A stretch of 33,578 nt of DNA from a virus: IMG/VR virus record IMGVR_UViG_3300048135_000126, positions 1 to 33,578 of that record. One strand, 5' to 3'. The position numbers were made by a program, and so were the translations under genes. Below the pieces are notes generated by a model, which did no database searches, was not told where the DNA came from, and saw nothing but the letters and a program-made list of their open reading frames with translations. Of the stretch, positions 16,768-23,844 are shown in pieces. How positions within the stretch are numbered: the stretch's first letter is position 1; each line of letters opens with the position of its first letter.

Positions 16768-17219
16768 GATCCAACGCTTACATCTTCTGGAGCACCGTTG
16801 CCTTCAAATCCATTTACGACTGCATCGATGTCTGCCTGCTGTGCTGCGATGTTAGGGTTCTCTGCACCATCTGTCCACTCAGGAAGATCAGGAACGCCTT
16901 CAGGGGCGTCTGGGTTGCCTGTGATGGCATCAACCTTCTGGCGGTATGCTTCAGCAAGACCTTGATCGGGTTCACCCAAAGCAAGCACAGTGTCATAAGG
17001 CACTCGGAATTGGAAGTCAACCGAGTAAGGACACCACTTACTGAACTTAACTTGAAGGTCGCGAAGAGCACCTTCTTCAATCTCAATGAGTTCCAAGATG
17101 TATGGGTTGTTCATCATTAAGCAAATGCCTTTACGGTCATCGCCTTCACCCTCAAATACTTCTTGCAACTCAGTGATGACACGCTCGCCATTCTTGAAAA
17201 CAATAATCTGTTCGGACAT
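16764..17219 (-). CDS. Conserved cyanophage protein, Sm-like beta domain, unknown function
   Basis: A 151-aa acidic protein. Residues ~1-75 (IIVFKNGERVITELQEVFE, GICLMMNNPYILELIEIEEG, KWCPYSVDFQFRVPYDTVLAL) have the alternating strands of an Sm-like barrel; the same opening pattern is seen in the 84-aa and 133-aa proteins of this window. The C-terminal half is Pro/Asp/Glu-rich and probably flexible. It has a good GGAG ribosome site 5 bases before the ATG, and an extended -10 promoter lies just upstream, so it is the first gene of the polymerase operon. Confidence 0.85.
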   Translation of the reverse strand: MSEQIIVFKNGERVITELQEVFEGEGDDRKGICLMMNNPYILELIEIEEGALRDLQVKFSKWCPYSVDFQFRVPYDTVLALGEPDQGLAEAYRQKVDAITGNPDAPEGVPDLPEWTDGAENPNIAAQQADIDAVVNGFEGNGAPEDVSVGS

Positions 17220-17239
17220 AATACTCCAACGTTTCTACT

Positions 17240-17268
17240 AGTATAGCATAAAATTACAAAGGGGGCAA
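17240..17268 (-). promoter_or_regulatory. Sigma70-like promoter of the gene 43 operon
   Basis: TTGCCC (17268-17263), a 17-bp spacer and TATACT (17245-17240) with TGC before it, giving an extended -10. The -35 part lies inside the terminator hairpin after hsp20, so one element ends the hsp20 transcript and starts the polymerase operon. A start about 12 bases before the ATG at 17219 is expected. Confidence 0.7.
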
Positions 17269-17277
17269 TGACCCCCT
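17251..17277 (-). terminator. Rho-independent terminator after hsp20
   Basis: Minus-strand hairpin AGGGGG / CCCCCT with a 6-base loop (TCATTG), followed by TTGTAATTTT. It begins 12 bases after the hsp20 stop. The T-tract is interrupted, so read-through into the polymerase operon is possible. Confidence 0.75.
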
Positions 17278-17288
17278 GTGACAGATAT

Positions 17289-17696
17289 TTATTTGACTTC
17301 GTAAGTGGTTCGTCTCATGTGGTCTGGAATAATTTTTTCCAAACTAACCACCAGCATACCATCCTCAAATGTTACGTCCACAACTCTAACATCGTCACCG
17401 AGTTGCCAAGTGTTCGCAAATGATCTTCGCGAGACTCCTTTGTGTAAGTATTCTGTTTCAGTATCCTGTCTTGTAGTGTTACTGGTAACCTTGAGAATGT
17501 TTGATTCAGTAGATACTTCAATCTCCTCTCTTTTAAATCCTGCGAGAGCAATTTGAATTTCGTAATTACTGGCGTCATGTTTGATTAAGTTGTACGGGGG
17601 GTAGTTTTTGTTATGATTGGTCATCGAATCTAATCGATGAAACATATCATTCAAACCTACGGCATGCGGTAAATATAAGTCCCATGTATGTGTCAT
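17289..17696 (-). CDS. hsp20: Small heat shock protein Hsp20
   Basis: A 135-aa alpha-crystallin-type chaperone that holds unfolding proteins; cyanophage versions are thought to protect phage or host proteins during infection. The alpha-crystallin domain runs about 40-130 (NYEIQIALAGFKREEIEVSTE, SRRSFANTWQLGDDVRVVDVTFEDGMLVVSLEK). The start is the ATG at 17696, preceded by an excellent AAGGAG 7 bases upstream; a longer reading frame adds 16 residues but has no such site. The gene is bracketed by hairpins on both sides, which suggests separate control from regA and gp43. Confidence 0.96.
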   Translation of the reverse strand: MTHTWDLYLPHAVGLNDMFHRLDSMTNHNKNYPPYNLIKHDASNYEIQIALAGFKREEIEVSTESNILKVTSNTTRQDTETEYLHKGVSRRSFANTWQLGDDVRVVDVTFEDGMLVVSLEKIIPDHMRRTTYEVK

Positions 17697-17765
17697 TGTT
17701 TGTCTCCTTGTATAAGCGAGAGGTGTAATGGACCCCGAAGGCATCCACTGGTATTTAATAAAGTC

Positions 17766-17800
17766 ATAAAAAAACTGCTACAGTGAATACCGTAACAGTT
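17766..17800 (-). terminator. Strong Rho-independent terminator between regA and hsp20
   Basis: A 12-bp minus-strand stem AACTGTTACGGT / ACTGTAGCAGTT (two G-U pairs) with loop ATTC, followed by seven Ts counting the end of the stem. It lies ~50 bases after regA and ~70 bases before hsp20 and is the most textbook terminator here. It closes the gp45-gp44-gp62-regA transcript. Confidence 0.88.
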
Positions 17801-17823
17801 TGTGTGGTGTTCCGACTTTTGTA

Positions 17824-17842
17824 GAGACCGCACGAAGGTCTC
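17824..17842 (-). other. Hairpin after regA
   Basis: GAGACC-TTCGTGC-GGTCTC, a perfect 6-bp stem with a 7-base loop, located 9 bases after the regA stop. It has no T-tract, so it is unlikely to be a terminator by itself. It could protect the 3' end of the regA mRNA, or form at the 5' end of a transcript from the CATAAATA just upstream (17855-17848). Confidence 0.6.
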
Positions 17843-17847
17843 AAGTC

Positions 17848-17855
17848 TATTTATG
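17848..17855 (-). promoter_or_regulatory. Possible late-type promoter (CATAAATA) for hsp20
   Basis: CATAAATA overlaps the regA stop codon. A late transcript would start about at the first base of the GAGACC hairpin. Against it: it is ~150 bases from hsp20 and a strong terminator lies between. Confidence 0.25.
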
Positions 17856-18273
17856 CCTCAGGTTTTTTACGCCCAATGTTATACTTGGACTCTAGAATCC
17901 ACTCGCCTTTATCTTTATAGGACAGAACTTTAATCTGATTTAGTGGGGCAACGTCTTCAATAAATTCTTTGTTACATACTGCAATCAGTCCCCAGTCGGA
18001 TAGAAGTTGTGCAATACGATTACGACGTTGAATGTCATTCAATGACATGTTGGTATTCTTACCATCCAAGGCAAACAGTTCCTTGAAGTGTACAATATAA
18101 TACTTTCCTTGCTTATGCAAAATATGGCAAGATTGATATAGTTTTCTATCTTTCCTAGATGCTACACCAATACGTGTTAATGTTTCGCGTACCTTTAAGA
18201 AATCGTCGGGTTCATTAAGAACAACCTCGACCATATCAGAAGGTTTCCAATCAATTATAATCTCAGTTGTCAT
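17851..18273 (-). CDS. regA: RegA translational repressor
   Basis: Binds start regions of phage early mRNAs and blocks their translation, including replication genes. The 140-aa protein aligns by eye with T4 RegA (122 aa): DFLKVRETLTRIGVAS, KLYQSCHILHKQGKYYIVHFKE and LLSDWGLI are shared almost word for word. It has about 10 extra residues at the N-terminus (TTEIIIDWKP) and a longer C-terminus. Its start overlaps the gp62 stop, the same gp62-regA order as in T4, where RegA also controls its neighbours. Hairpins follow its stop. Confidence 0.96.
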   Translation of the reverse strand: MTTEIIIDWKPSDMVEVVLNEPDDFLKVRETLTRIGVASRKDRKLYQSCHILHKQGKYYIVHFKELFALDGKNTNMSLNDIQRRNRIAQLLSDWGLIAVCNKEFIEDVAPLNQIKVLSYKDKGEWILESKYNIGRKKPEA

Positions 18274-18653
18274 CTCATACCGCCTTTATCTAATAATTTT
18301 TTGATCTGCTCAAGATCAGCATTAGTGAGGATTCTGAGAGCGGCAATAGCTTTACTATGGTTGTATCCATAATAACGTTTAACCAAATCAATATTCTCAA
18401 CTGTATCTTTACGCAACCAAGGGGAGAATCTTTTCCTTGGCTTCAAACTATTTATGTAAAAGTCATATTGCAACTTATTGTCAAGATGACTATTCATGTT
18501 CATTTCATTTGAGTACAAAATACTATCAGTAAAAGATGACAAACATTTATTCACAATAAAAGGTGGGTATCCTTTTTCTGCTGCTGCATCATCCATCACT
18601 GATTGCTTGGATTGGTTGATGCTGTACAAGTAATCTTTTAATTCGTATTTCAT
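18270..18653 (-). CDS. 62: Clamp loader small subunit (gp62-like)
   Basis: With four gp44 subunits it loads the gp45 sliding clamp. The 127-aa protein is shorter than T4 gp62 (187 aa), as is usual in cyanophages. Identification rests on position (directly before regA) and on similarity to cyanophage gp62 in MKYELKDYLYSINQSK, GYPPFIVNKCLS, RFSPWLRK and the C-terminal helical part. It starts as ATGA with the preceding stop. Unlike T4, gp62 is separated from gp44 here by six small genes and a methylase. Confidence 0.9.
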   Translation of the reverse strand: MKYELKDYLYSINQSKQSVMDDAAAEKGYPPFIVNKCLSSFTDSILYSNEMNMNSHLDNKLQYDFYINSLKPRKRFSPWLRKDTVENIDLVKRYYGYNHSKAIAALRILTNADLEQIKKLLDKGGMR

Positions 18654-19162
18654 ATCCAGTCTGGTTTGCGGTGTGGTAGTCGTAGGTAGTTGTCAGATAC
18701 CCAAGGTTTAGATGCTATGTACATTTTGTATGCTTCGATGGTAGAGATACTATCATCAAACTTATATTCATCTGGCATTGCACGAACAAAAGGAGTGTGA
18801 TCATCCAATGATACATCAGGAATGATTTTGTCAGCAGCAAGTAAAGTCAGGAAGCAGGTATGTACTTTACCATATCGTGCTGCATACTCCCCGCATAGAG
18901 CAAAACCATGAGAGAGCAACCATCTAGAATTTGATACAGTCTCATTCGCCCACTTGGTACATGGGTGATTACGAAACGCTCCTTTCTCTGTAGCGTATGG
19001 GTTGCCGTCTGCCTTAGGCAGTGTGCCATAACCATGACCCCACTTGTCTGATGCAACGATAGAAAGCATCTGACAAGTCTCCAGAGGCATCTTGACGATG
19101 TGCTTATCGGGTAGGACATAAGCAGATTTCCATGGAGACTCATCGGTGACAAAGATATTCAT
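18650..19162 (-). CDS. Conserved phage protein, unknown function
   Basis: A ~170-aa protein starting MNIFVTDESPWKSAYVLPDKHIVKMPLETCQML. The N-terminal pattern D-x-x-P...D-K-H-x-V-K-M-x-L-E-x-x-Q-M-L recurs in many marine and other phage proteins, but I know no proven activity. Conserved His, Cys and Trp (DKHIVK, HPCTKWANE, KVHTCF) could form an active or metal site. The chosen ATG at 19162 overlaps the upstream stop as ATGA. An alternative ATG at 19219 adds 19 residues and has AAGGA 8 bases before it, but would overlap the membrane protein gene by 60 nt. Confidence 0.85.
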   Translation of the reverse strand: MNIFVTDESPWKSAYVLPDKHIVKMPLETCQMLSIVASDKWGHGYGTLPKADGNPYATEKGAFRNHPCTKWANETVSNSRWLLSHGFALCGEYAARYGKVHTCFLTLLAADKIIPDVSLDDHTPFVRAMPDEYKFDDSISTIEAYKMYIASKPWVSDNYLRLPHRKPDWI

Positions 19163-19362
19163 AACAAATGCGATATAGAGATCACTAGTAGGAATGTAAT
19201 CATGATAACTACATCCCATGATTTTGTCCTTATGAAGTAAGGAATTGAAATACTATCACCCAGCATCTGCAATAAGACACCAAATGTTGTATTCATATGC
19301 AGGATAATAAAGTAAGCAATGATCACAAGACCACTGCCTAATACTCTCATAGGGACAATCAT
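19159..19362 (-). CDS. Small membrane protein, unknown function
   Basis: A 67-aa protein with two likely membrane spans: ~10-35 (SGLVIIAYFIILHMNTTFGV) and ~49-66 (WDVVIMITFLLVISISHLL), joined by a short loop with YFIRTKSWD. It starts 1 base after the stop of the 46-aa gene; a second ATG at 19350 (MRVLGS) is an equal candidate. It ends with ATGA into the next gene. From memory, related proteins occur in cyanophages near gp62. It may act in the host membrane during infection, but this is a guess. Confidence 0.75.
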   Translation of the reverse strand: MIVPMRVLGSGLVIIAYFIILHMNTTFGVLLQMLGDSISIPYFIRTKSWDVVIMITFLLVISISHLL

Positions 19363-19363
19363 A

Positions 19364-19504
19364 TTAAAACTTAGTAGTTACACTAACAATCTTAGCAGTA
19401 GGATTTCTAGCAACAGCAGTTTGCTTTGCTTCTTCGTAGTTACGAGCAATGACCTGCTCCTTGAAGACGTTGCCTGCTACGTAGAGGGTGACTTCACATT
19501 TCAT
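19364..19504 (-). CDS. 46-aa conserved small protein
   Basis: A short gene translated directly from the sequence: MKCEVTLYVAGNVFKEQVIA, then a helix NYEEAKQTAVARNPTA and a final strand KIVSVTTKF. This beta-alpha-beta pattern looks like a compact folded domain, and I recall similar short proteins in cyanophages. It overlaps the methylase stop by 11 nt and ends 1 base before the membrane protein start, so it fills the gap exactly. No function known. Confidence 0.8.
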   Translation of the reverse strand: MKCEVTLYVAGNVFKEQVIARNYEEAKQTAVARNPTAKIVSVTTKF

Positions 19505-20333
19505 AGTTAGTAAGGACCAGTTCCTTGCGAGACGCTTGATCTGTATTATAACTCCCCACGCTCCTCATGGTGTAAGTGTGTGCAAATTCAGCAGCTGTCC
19601 ACCCCTTCTTGAAACGGTCTCGGATCAGTTGCGACGAATTGTAACTAACAAGTTGATGAGAGATAAAGCGATCACAATCACCAGCAAACTGGTCATGGTC
19701 AAATCCTTTGTGCATGTCTCCACGCTTACCATATAAATTTGATCCGATTTCGTAAGGGGGATCGAGATAGACGAAGGTTGACTTGCTATCGCAAAATAAT
19801 TCTTCATATGATAAGTTAGTAATTTTCCAAGATTGAATTAGTTCTGCATATCCAGGCAAGCGTTCAATACCTGCTACAGAAAAATTAGAATCACTTGCTT
19901 GTTTTGAAAAACTAGATGATTCAGTAAGACCAGAAAAACTACACTTATTGACAATGTAGAATGCTACAGCACGGTCTAGATCTCCAGTATCTTTACCAAG
20001 ATGATCTTTAGAATCTAAGAACAAACCTCTAGCAGATTCTTGATCTGGATGCTTCTGCTTTAGTTGTAATAGAATTTGTGTAAGTTCATCTGGAGTATCT
20101 TGAACCACTCGCCAGAAGTTATACAGTGGTTCATACAAATCATTCACCCAGATATCTAAGTGTGGATATCGTTTACAAATTTCTAATGCCACAGAACCAC
20201 CACCCAAGAATGGTTCTCGATAGTGAGTATATTCGGTGAGGTTAGGAATGTACTGAAACAACTTACTCAGGGCACGACTCTTCCCCCCAGGATATCTCAA
20301 TGGTGTCTTCAGTGACTTCAAAGTTTTTGTCAT
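19494..20333 (-). CDS. dam: Dam-type DNA adenine N6-methyltransferase
   Basis: Class D12 methyltransferase transferring methyl from S-adenosylmethionine to adenine N6. Motifs: PLRYPGGKSR near the N-terminus, FLGGGSVALE (SAM-binding FxGxG) and YLDPPYEIG (DPPY catalytic site), in the alpha order typical of Dam. About 279 aa from the ATG at 20333; a GTG six codons upstream is possible and neither has a good ribosome site. Target may be GATC, which would protect phage DNA or time replication and transcription, but the specificity is inferred from the family. No cognate restriction enzyme is nearby, so it is an orphan methylase. Confidence 0.93.
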   Translation of the reverse strand: MTKTLKSLKTPLRYPGGKSRALSKLFQYIPNLTEYTHYREPFLGGGSVALEICKRYPHLDIWVNDLYEPLYNFWRVVQDTPDELTQILLQLKQKHPDQESARGLFLDSKDHLGKDTGDLDRAVAFYIVNKCSFSGLTESSSFSKQASDSNFSVAGIERLPGYAELIQSWKITNLSYEELFCDSKSTFVYLDPPYEIGSNLYGKRGDMHKGFDHDQFAGDCDRFISHQLVSYNSSQLIRDRFKKGWTAAEFAHTYTMRSVGSYNTDQASRKELVLTNYEM

Positions 20334-20475
20334 GATATTTAAGGTACTCACGAAAGATGTGTTTCATTTCACGCTGCGTCATACCACAATGAGCAGCAGC
20401 ATTAGGTAAATTCATTGTAGCATAAAAGAGAGCTTCGTTTGCTTCTTTTACGTTTTCAGGTGTCGTCTTCTTCAT
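20263..20475 (-). CDS. Small protein with helix-turn-helix-like region, unknown function
   Basis: A 70-aa acidic protein: MKKTTPENVKEANEALFYATMNLPNAA, then CGMTQREMKHIFREYLKYHD. The middle resembles a short helix-turn-helix (NAAAHCGMTQREMKHIF), so DNA contact is conceivable. It overlaps the methylase by 71 nt in another frame and the preceding 65-aa gene by 20 nt. I recall similar short proteins in cyanophages, which supports it being real despite the overlap. Confidence 0.72.
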   Translation of the reverse strand: MKKTTPENVKEANEALFYATMNLPNAAAHCGMTQREMKHIFREYLKYHDKNFEVTEDTIEISWGEESCPE

Positions 20476-20653
20476 CTATTCTATCAAAACCTTCAATTTG
20501 ATTTGCAGATACTTCATGCTCACCTGCAAGTAAATACCAGTGATGACCTGCACGTTCGCCAAGATACATCATCTCATCTTTAGGAAAGTTATGTTCACGC
20601 ATTGCTGCTTGAATCTTGAGATGAACTAGTTCTTCTGTAGTAGGTACTTTCAT
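20456..20653 (-). CDS. Small acidic protein, unknown function
   Basis: A 65-aa protein (MKVPTTEELVHLKIQAAMREHNFPKDE..., GERAGHHWYLLAGEHEVSANQI, acidic tail). Short helix followed by probable beta strands. Its ATG overlaps the gp44 stop as ATGA, and its end overlaps the next small gene, which is consistent with translation through coupling. No family recognised. Confidence 0.75.
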   Translation of the reverse strand: MKVPTTEELVHLKIQAAMREHNFPKDEMMYLGERAGHHWYLLAGEHEVSANQIEGFDRIDEEDDT

Positions 20654-21597
20654 TTAAATTCACAACTCATCATAATTTCAACAAGGCAAGCAAGTAAATT
20701 AATTTCTTGGTCAGCAACAAAAGCAATTTGATACTGGTACTTTCCTATCACCAAGACTGCTTCTGGAATGTATTTGGATTTAACATTACTATAGAGTGCG
20801 TCATAGATACGACGCATGACAATGTTAGGATCATTGTCAATGTTATCTACCACCCACTTACGAACAGTAGAGAATTCTTTATTTTTTAAAGCACTCATCA
20901 ACTGATCTAGATTGACATCAGCAATATCACATAGGATATCAGTATCAATCTTACCAGTTACAGCATGGCGTTGTGCCTCATTAATCAAACGACGCCAGTC
21001 TGGATAGTAACGTTTGATTAGTTTAGCAATAACTTTATCTTCATACTCAACTTTGTTTTCGTCGAGAATGTTTTTTAGGCGACTAAAGAATTGCATCTGT
21101 AGATGCTGTTCTTGATCCTTATTGATTCGGAAATCAATAACAGTACAACGCGAGTGCAACGGTTCAATAATTTTATTGACAAAGTTGCAAGTAAAGATGA
21201 AACGACAGTTTCCATGAAACTCCTCTACAAACGTTCGTAGAGACAGTTGAACGTCATGAGTGGTGTTGTCTGCCTCATCGATAATGACCACCTTGTGGGG
21301 CGCTCCTGAGGTCAGTGAGACTGTTGTAGCAAACGTCTTGACTCGGTTGCGAACTGTGTCAAGGAAACGTCCTTCATCGGATCCATTGATGACGATATAG
21401 GAAGCACCAATCTCATCACAGACTGCTTTAGCAACCGTGGTCTTTCCGACACCAGCAGTACCAGAAAGGAGAAGATTAGGTATCTCCCCCTTCTCAACAA
21501 AACCTTGGAATGATTTTTTAATATTAGGAGGTAGAATGCAGTCGTCAATTTTCTTAGGACGATACTGCTCTACCCAAAGAAATTTCTTATCGCTCAA
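20650..21597 (-). CDS. 44: Clamp loader large subunit (gp44-like AAA+ ATPase)
   Basis: ATPase subunit of the clamp loader, opening and placing the gp45 ring at primer ends. 315 aa, close to T4 gp44 (319 aa). It shows YRPKKIDDCILP, Walker A GTAGVGKT (46-53), Walker B VVIIDEAD, and the SRC arginine finger in LHSRCTVIDF. No ATG is available; the start is a TTG overlapping the gp45 stop as TTGA, mirroring the ATGA overlaps of its neighbours. The weak start may help keep its amount in proportion to gp45. Confidence 0.96.
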   Translation of the reverse strand: MSDKKFLWVEQYRPKKIDDCILPPNIKKSFQGFVEKGEIPNLLLSGTAGVGKTTVAKAVCDEIGASYIVINGSDEGRFLDTVRNRVKTFATTVSLTSGAPHKVVIIDEADNTTHDVQLSLRTFVEEFHGNCRFIFTCNFVNKIIEPLHSRCTVIDFRINKDQEQHLQMQFFSRLKNILDENKVEYEDKVIAKLIKRYYPDWRRLINEAQRHAVTGKIDTDILCDIADVNLDQLMSALKNKEFSTVRKWVVDNIDNDPNIVMRRIYDALYSNVKSKYIPEAVLVIGKYQYQIAFVADQEINLLACLVEIMMSCEFK

Positions 21598-22259
21598 GGT
21601 TCAAGTGCAATGTAGTAGGTGAGATCTAGACTAGTGTGCTGCCATTCAGACACTAGATGTTTGGAGACTTTGACTTGGTAGTCTCCAGGAAGAAGTCTAA
21701 TGTGATCGATCTTAACTGTCAAGTCATAGTTTCCTGTGGTCTCTCCCTTTACATCTTGCTCATAGTCATGACTGGTATCATTTTCTGAGTCAAGTAGTTT
21801 CAGACTGATCTTACCATCTTTAGAAGAAAACAGAAGATCTGTAAGACTATAGATAGCAGCTGCTTTCTGGAGACCTACTAGATCATCATAACTGATAGTA
21901 AACTCAATGTCACCACCAGGAAAATTAATATCTTTCTGAGGTGCAGACTTTAGAGTGATCTCTGGATCTGAGAAATAGTATCTAGCAGAGCGACCACGAC
22001 CACGAATATTAACATAGTCAGTGTTGTTAAACTCTAGACTAGGATTTTGAAAAAGTGAAAGTCCTAGAAGAAATTGATTGAGATCATAGATCCCAAATGT
22101 TTCTGGGAAAGTTTCTTCGCAGGTGAACTGAGCAATAGCATTTTCACCAACGCTAATTGTCTTCAGTTGATTTCCTTCTCTAAAAAGAATTGAACTATTA
22201 ATGGTTGCATAGTTCTTAAGAACTTGCATTGTATCATTGGAAAGAAATACTGTACTCAT
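21594..22259 (-). CDS. 45: Sliding clamp (gp45-like)
   Basis: Trimeric clamp that tethers gp43 polymerase and also activates late transcription through gp55 and gp33. 221 aa, near T4 gp45 (228 aa). Sequence features match cyanophage clamps: MSTVFLSNDTMQVLKNYATINSSILFREGN at the N-terminus (shown in parts), GIYDLNQFL, and the C-terminal VSEWQHTSLDLTYYIALEP. It begins as ATGA with the preceding stop and couples directly to gp44. Link to the NATAAATA promoters in this window is expected from T4. Confidence 0.95.
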   Translation of the reverse strand: MSTVFLSNDTMQVLKNYATINSSILFREGNQLKTISVGENAIAQFTCEETFPETFGIYDLNQFLLGLSLFQNPSLEFNNTDYVNIRGRGRSARYYFSDPEITLKSAPQKDINFPGGDIEFTISYDDLVGLQKAAAIYSLTDLLFSSKDGKISLKLLDSENDTSHDYEQDVKGETTGNYDLTVKIDHIRLLPGDYQVKVSKHLVSEWQHTSLDLTYYIALEP

Positions 22260-22540
22260 TGAGGATAGGGTTCAGTGTTAGCAGATTTATCGGAGAAGTG
22301 GAGAAGCAGCAATGCATAATGAAGGATCTTGATGATGTCGCGTCGGGCAGTACCTTTACGATCATATCGTGATGCATACTTCAAAATGTTACTGCGACAG
22401 AATGCTTCAGCATCTCCACATGCTTCGATCAAGTCTAACGTTTGAATGCTGTCATTACCAGCAGAATAGTGTTGTCCATAAGTTCCAGAAATGTAGTCAC
22501 GTAGCTCCTTTAATAGAGCGTCTTCATTATATTTGGTCAT
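22256..22540 (-). CDS. DUF3310-like small protein
   Basis: A 94-aa protein with CRSNILKYASRYDRKGT followed by DIIKILHYALLLL, matching the CRxNxIKY...K-G...DLxKxxxYL pattern of the DUF3310 family, which is common in phages and whose function is unknown (sometimes annotated as nucleotide-kinase-like). The start is the ATG at 22540, overlapping the upstream stop as ATGA with GGAA before it; a TTG three codons earlier is less likely. It sits directly before the clamp gene. Confidence 0.85.
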   Translation of the reverse strand: MTKYNEDALLKELRDYISGTYGQHYSAGNDSIQTLDLIEACGDAEAFCRSNILKYASRYDRKGTARRDIIKILHYALLLLHFSDKSANTEPYPQ

Positions 22541-22707
22541 GAGTTCCAAATGTACTTTATATTGTCATGATAGCACTCAAAGATGTTTCCGTCAATAGAT
22601 TGCATCTTAAGTTTTAAACCACTGCCGCCAAGAATCTTAGCAGATTTAGATTCTCCATTCAAATGGAGAATAGCAATGTGTCCGATGTATCCATGGAATT
22701 TAGGCAT
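22537..22707 (-). CDS. Small beta-rich protein, unknown function
   Basis: A 56-aa protein (MPKFHGYIGHIAILHLNGESKSAKILGG..., KMQSIDGNIFECYHDNIKYIWNS) with strands typical of a small SH3/KOW-like barrel. The ATG at 22707 has GAGGAG 7 bases upstream and overlaps the CobS-like stop. An upstream in-frame ATG would extend it by 10 residues into CobS but lacks such a site. No function known. Confidence 0.75.
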   Translation of the reverse strand: MPKFHGYIGHIAILHLNGESKSAKILGGSGLKLKMQSIDGNIFECYHDNIKYIWNS

Positions 22708-23776
22708 CTTCGGACTCCTCGGTGTTGACATCAGCATCTAGTTTACCATAGAGATCAATGAATAAAGTTTTAGTTTCATCGTCAAAACGATTGGTACAAA
22801 CTTTGAGTGCTTTCACACGATCGCCCCAAATAGAATAGGCACGAACGATATGGGATAGGCGACGGGTAGAAATTACCTCATCAATGCCACCGTCATTAAA
22901 TGTTTTACGAATGACATCTGCCCAGTCTGCTAGTTTAGCACAGAATTCTGGATCTGTCACGCCAAGTGTAGCAGAAAGTTTCTCCAGAATTTTTGTTTCT
23001 ACTTTGACAGTAGGGTAATCTTGTTCAAAGGTGAGAGCGAAGCGTTCCAGGAATGCCTCATTGAGAACGTTAGTTCCAATAAAACGACCGTCATCGCTGC
23101 CTTTACCTTTAGTATTTGCAGTTGCAATAACATTGAATCCATCCGTAGGTTCTACATACTTACCAATTTTCTTCAGGAACACACCCTTACCTTCAAGGAT
23201 GGACTGGAGACAGAGGATTTTATTGCTAGCAAGGTCAACTTCATCGAGTAGCAAGATTGCTCCGCGTTCGAGTGCTTCAACGACAGGTCCGTTATGCCAA
23301 ACAGTTGCCCCATCGACAAGACGGAAACCACCAATAAGATCGTCTTCATCAGTTTCAATAGTAATGTTTACTCGAATCAATTCTCTATTTAGAACGGCGC
23401 ATGCTTGTTCAACAGACAAGGTTTTGCCGTTACCAGAAAGACCAGTAACGAATGTTGGGTAAAAGATTTTAGAAGCAATAATCTTTTTTACATCAGTAAA
23501 GTTACCGAACGGAACAAAGTTAAGATCTTTTTTTGGAATGAGGGAGAATTTTTCTTCAGGTGCTGAAGGAGCCTCATAAGTTTTTTCAAGTTTTTCTTGA
23601 ACAGTCAGACTCCAAGTGCCATACCCAGACTTGTACTGCAACATGCGCTTGACTGCAGTGGGGTAAGAAACATTGAAATGTGTTGCGGCAGAACGAATTT
23701 GATCTGCCGTGATGTCACTACCATAAGTTTCAGAAAGATAAGAAACGATTTGGTCTGTAGTAAGTTCGGACTTCAT
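22700..23776 (-). CDS. cobS: CobS/MoxR-like AAA+ ATPase
   Basis: A 358-aa AAA+ ATPase. An N-terminal domain (1-90) with a repeated helix pattern (ITADQIRSAATHFNVSYPTAVKRML) precedes the ATPase core: Walker A GLSGNGKT (112-119), Walker B AILLLDEVD (~173-181), sensor region FNVIATANTKGKG and arginine-finger helix. It is of the MoxR/CbbQ/CobS type; cyanophages are known to carry such a gene annotated cobS (cobaltochelatase subunit). Cobaltochelatase also needs CobN and CobT; no CobN is here, but a VWA protein that could act like CobT is encoded nearby. A remodelling ATPase role is equally plausible. Ribosome site AAGG 6 bases upstream. Confidence 0.9.
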   Translation of the reverse strand: MKSELTTDQIVSYLSETYGSDITADQIRSAATHFNVSYPTAVKRMLQYKSGYGTWSLTVQEKLEKTYEAPSAPEEKFSLIPKKDLNFVPFGNFTDVKKIIASKIFYPTFVTGLSGNGKTLSVEQACAVLNRELIRVNITIETDEDDLIGGFRLVDGATVWHNGPVVEALERGAILLLDEVDLASNKILCLQSILEGKGVFLKKIGKYVEPTDGFNVIATANTKGKGSDDGRFIGTNVLNEAFLERFALTFEQDYPTVKVETKILEKLSATLGVTDPEFCAKLADWADVIRKTFNDGGIDEVISTRRLSHIVRAYSIWGDRVKALKVCTNRFDDETKTLFIDLYGKLDADVNTEESEDA

Positions 23777-23799
23777 CGGTGCCTTGTGTTGATGTAGTT

Positions 23800-23805
23800 A
23801 TTATA
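23800..23805 (-). promoter_or_regulatory. Candidate -10 element before the CobS-like gene
   Basis: A perfect TATAAT directly after the T-tract of the terminator, 24 bases before the ATG at 23776. No good -35 is present at 16-18 bp, so it would need an activator or an extended contact. Its place matches the other terminator-promoter junctions here. Confidence 0.45.
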
Positions 23806-23809
23806 TACT

Positions 23810-23832
23810 AAAAAACCCCCCGTGAGGGAGGT
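23810..23832 (-). terminator. Rho-independent terminator after the 171-aa gene
   Basis: Minus strand ACCTCCC-TCAC-GGGGGGT: a 7-bp stem with one T-G pair and a 4-base loop, followed by TTTTT. It lies 12 bases after the stop of the orphan gene and separates it from the CobS-like operon. Confidence 0.88.
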
Positions 23833-23844
23833 CAGTGTGCAGTT

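Noticed and set aside
17286-17293. AATAAATA near the hsp20 stop as a late promoter
   Set aside because: A terminator hairpin follows within 9 bases and the next gene is 67 bases away with its own promoter.
17697-17744. Longer Hsp20 start adding 16 residues (MPSGSITPLAYTRRQT)
   Set aside because: The internal ATG has a perfect AAGGAG site, while the extension has none and does not resemble Hsp20.
19505-19736. Plus-strand frames opposite the Dam gene
   Set aside because: Antisense to a gene with full methyltransferase motifs; no ribosome site.
23031-23462. 143-codon plus-strand frame inside the CobS-like gene
   Set aside because: Antisense shadow of a conserved ATPase core; Ser/Arg-rich translation with no domain pattern and no promoter.
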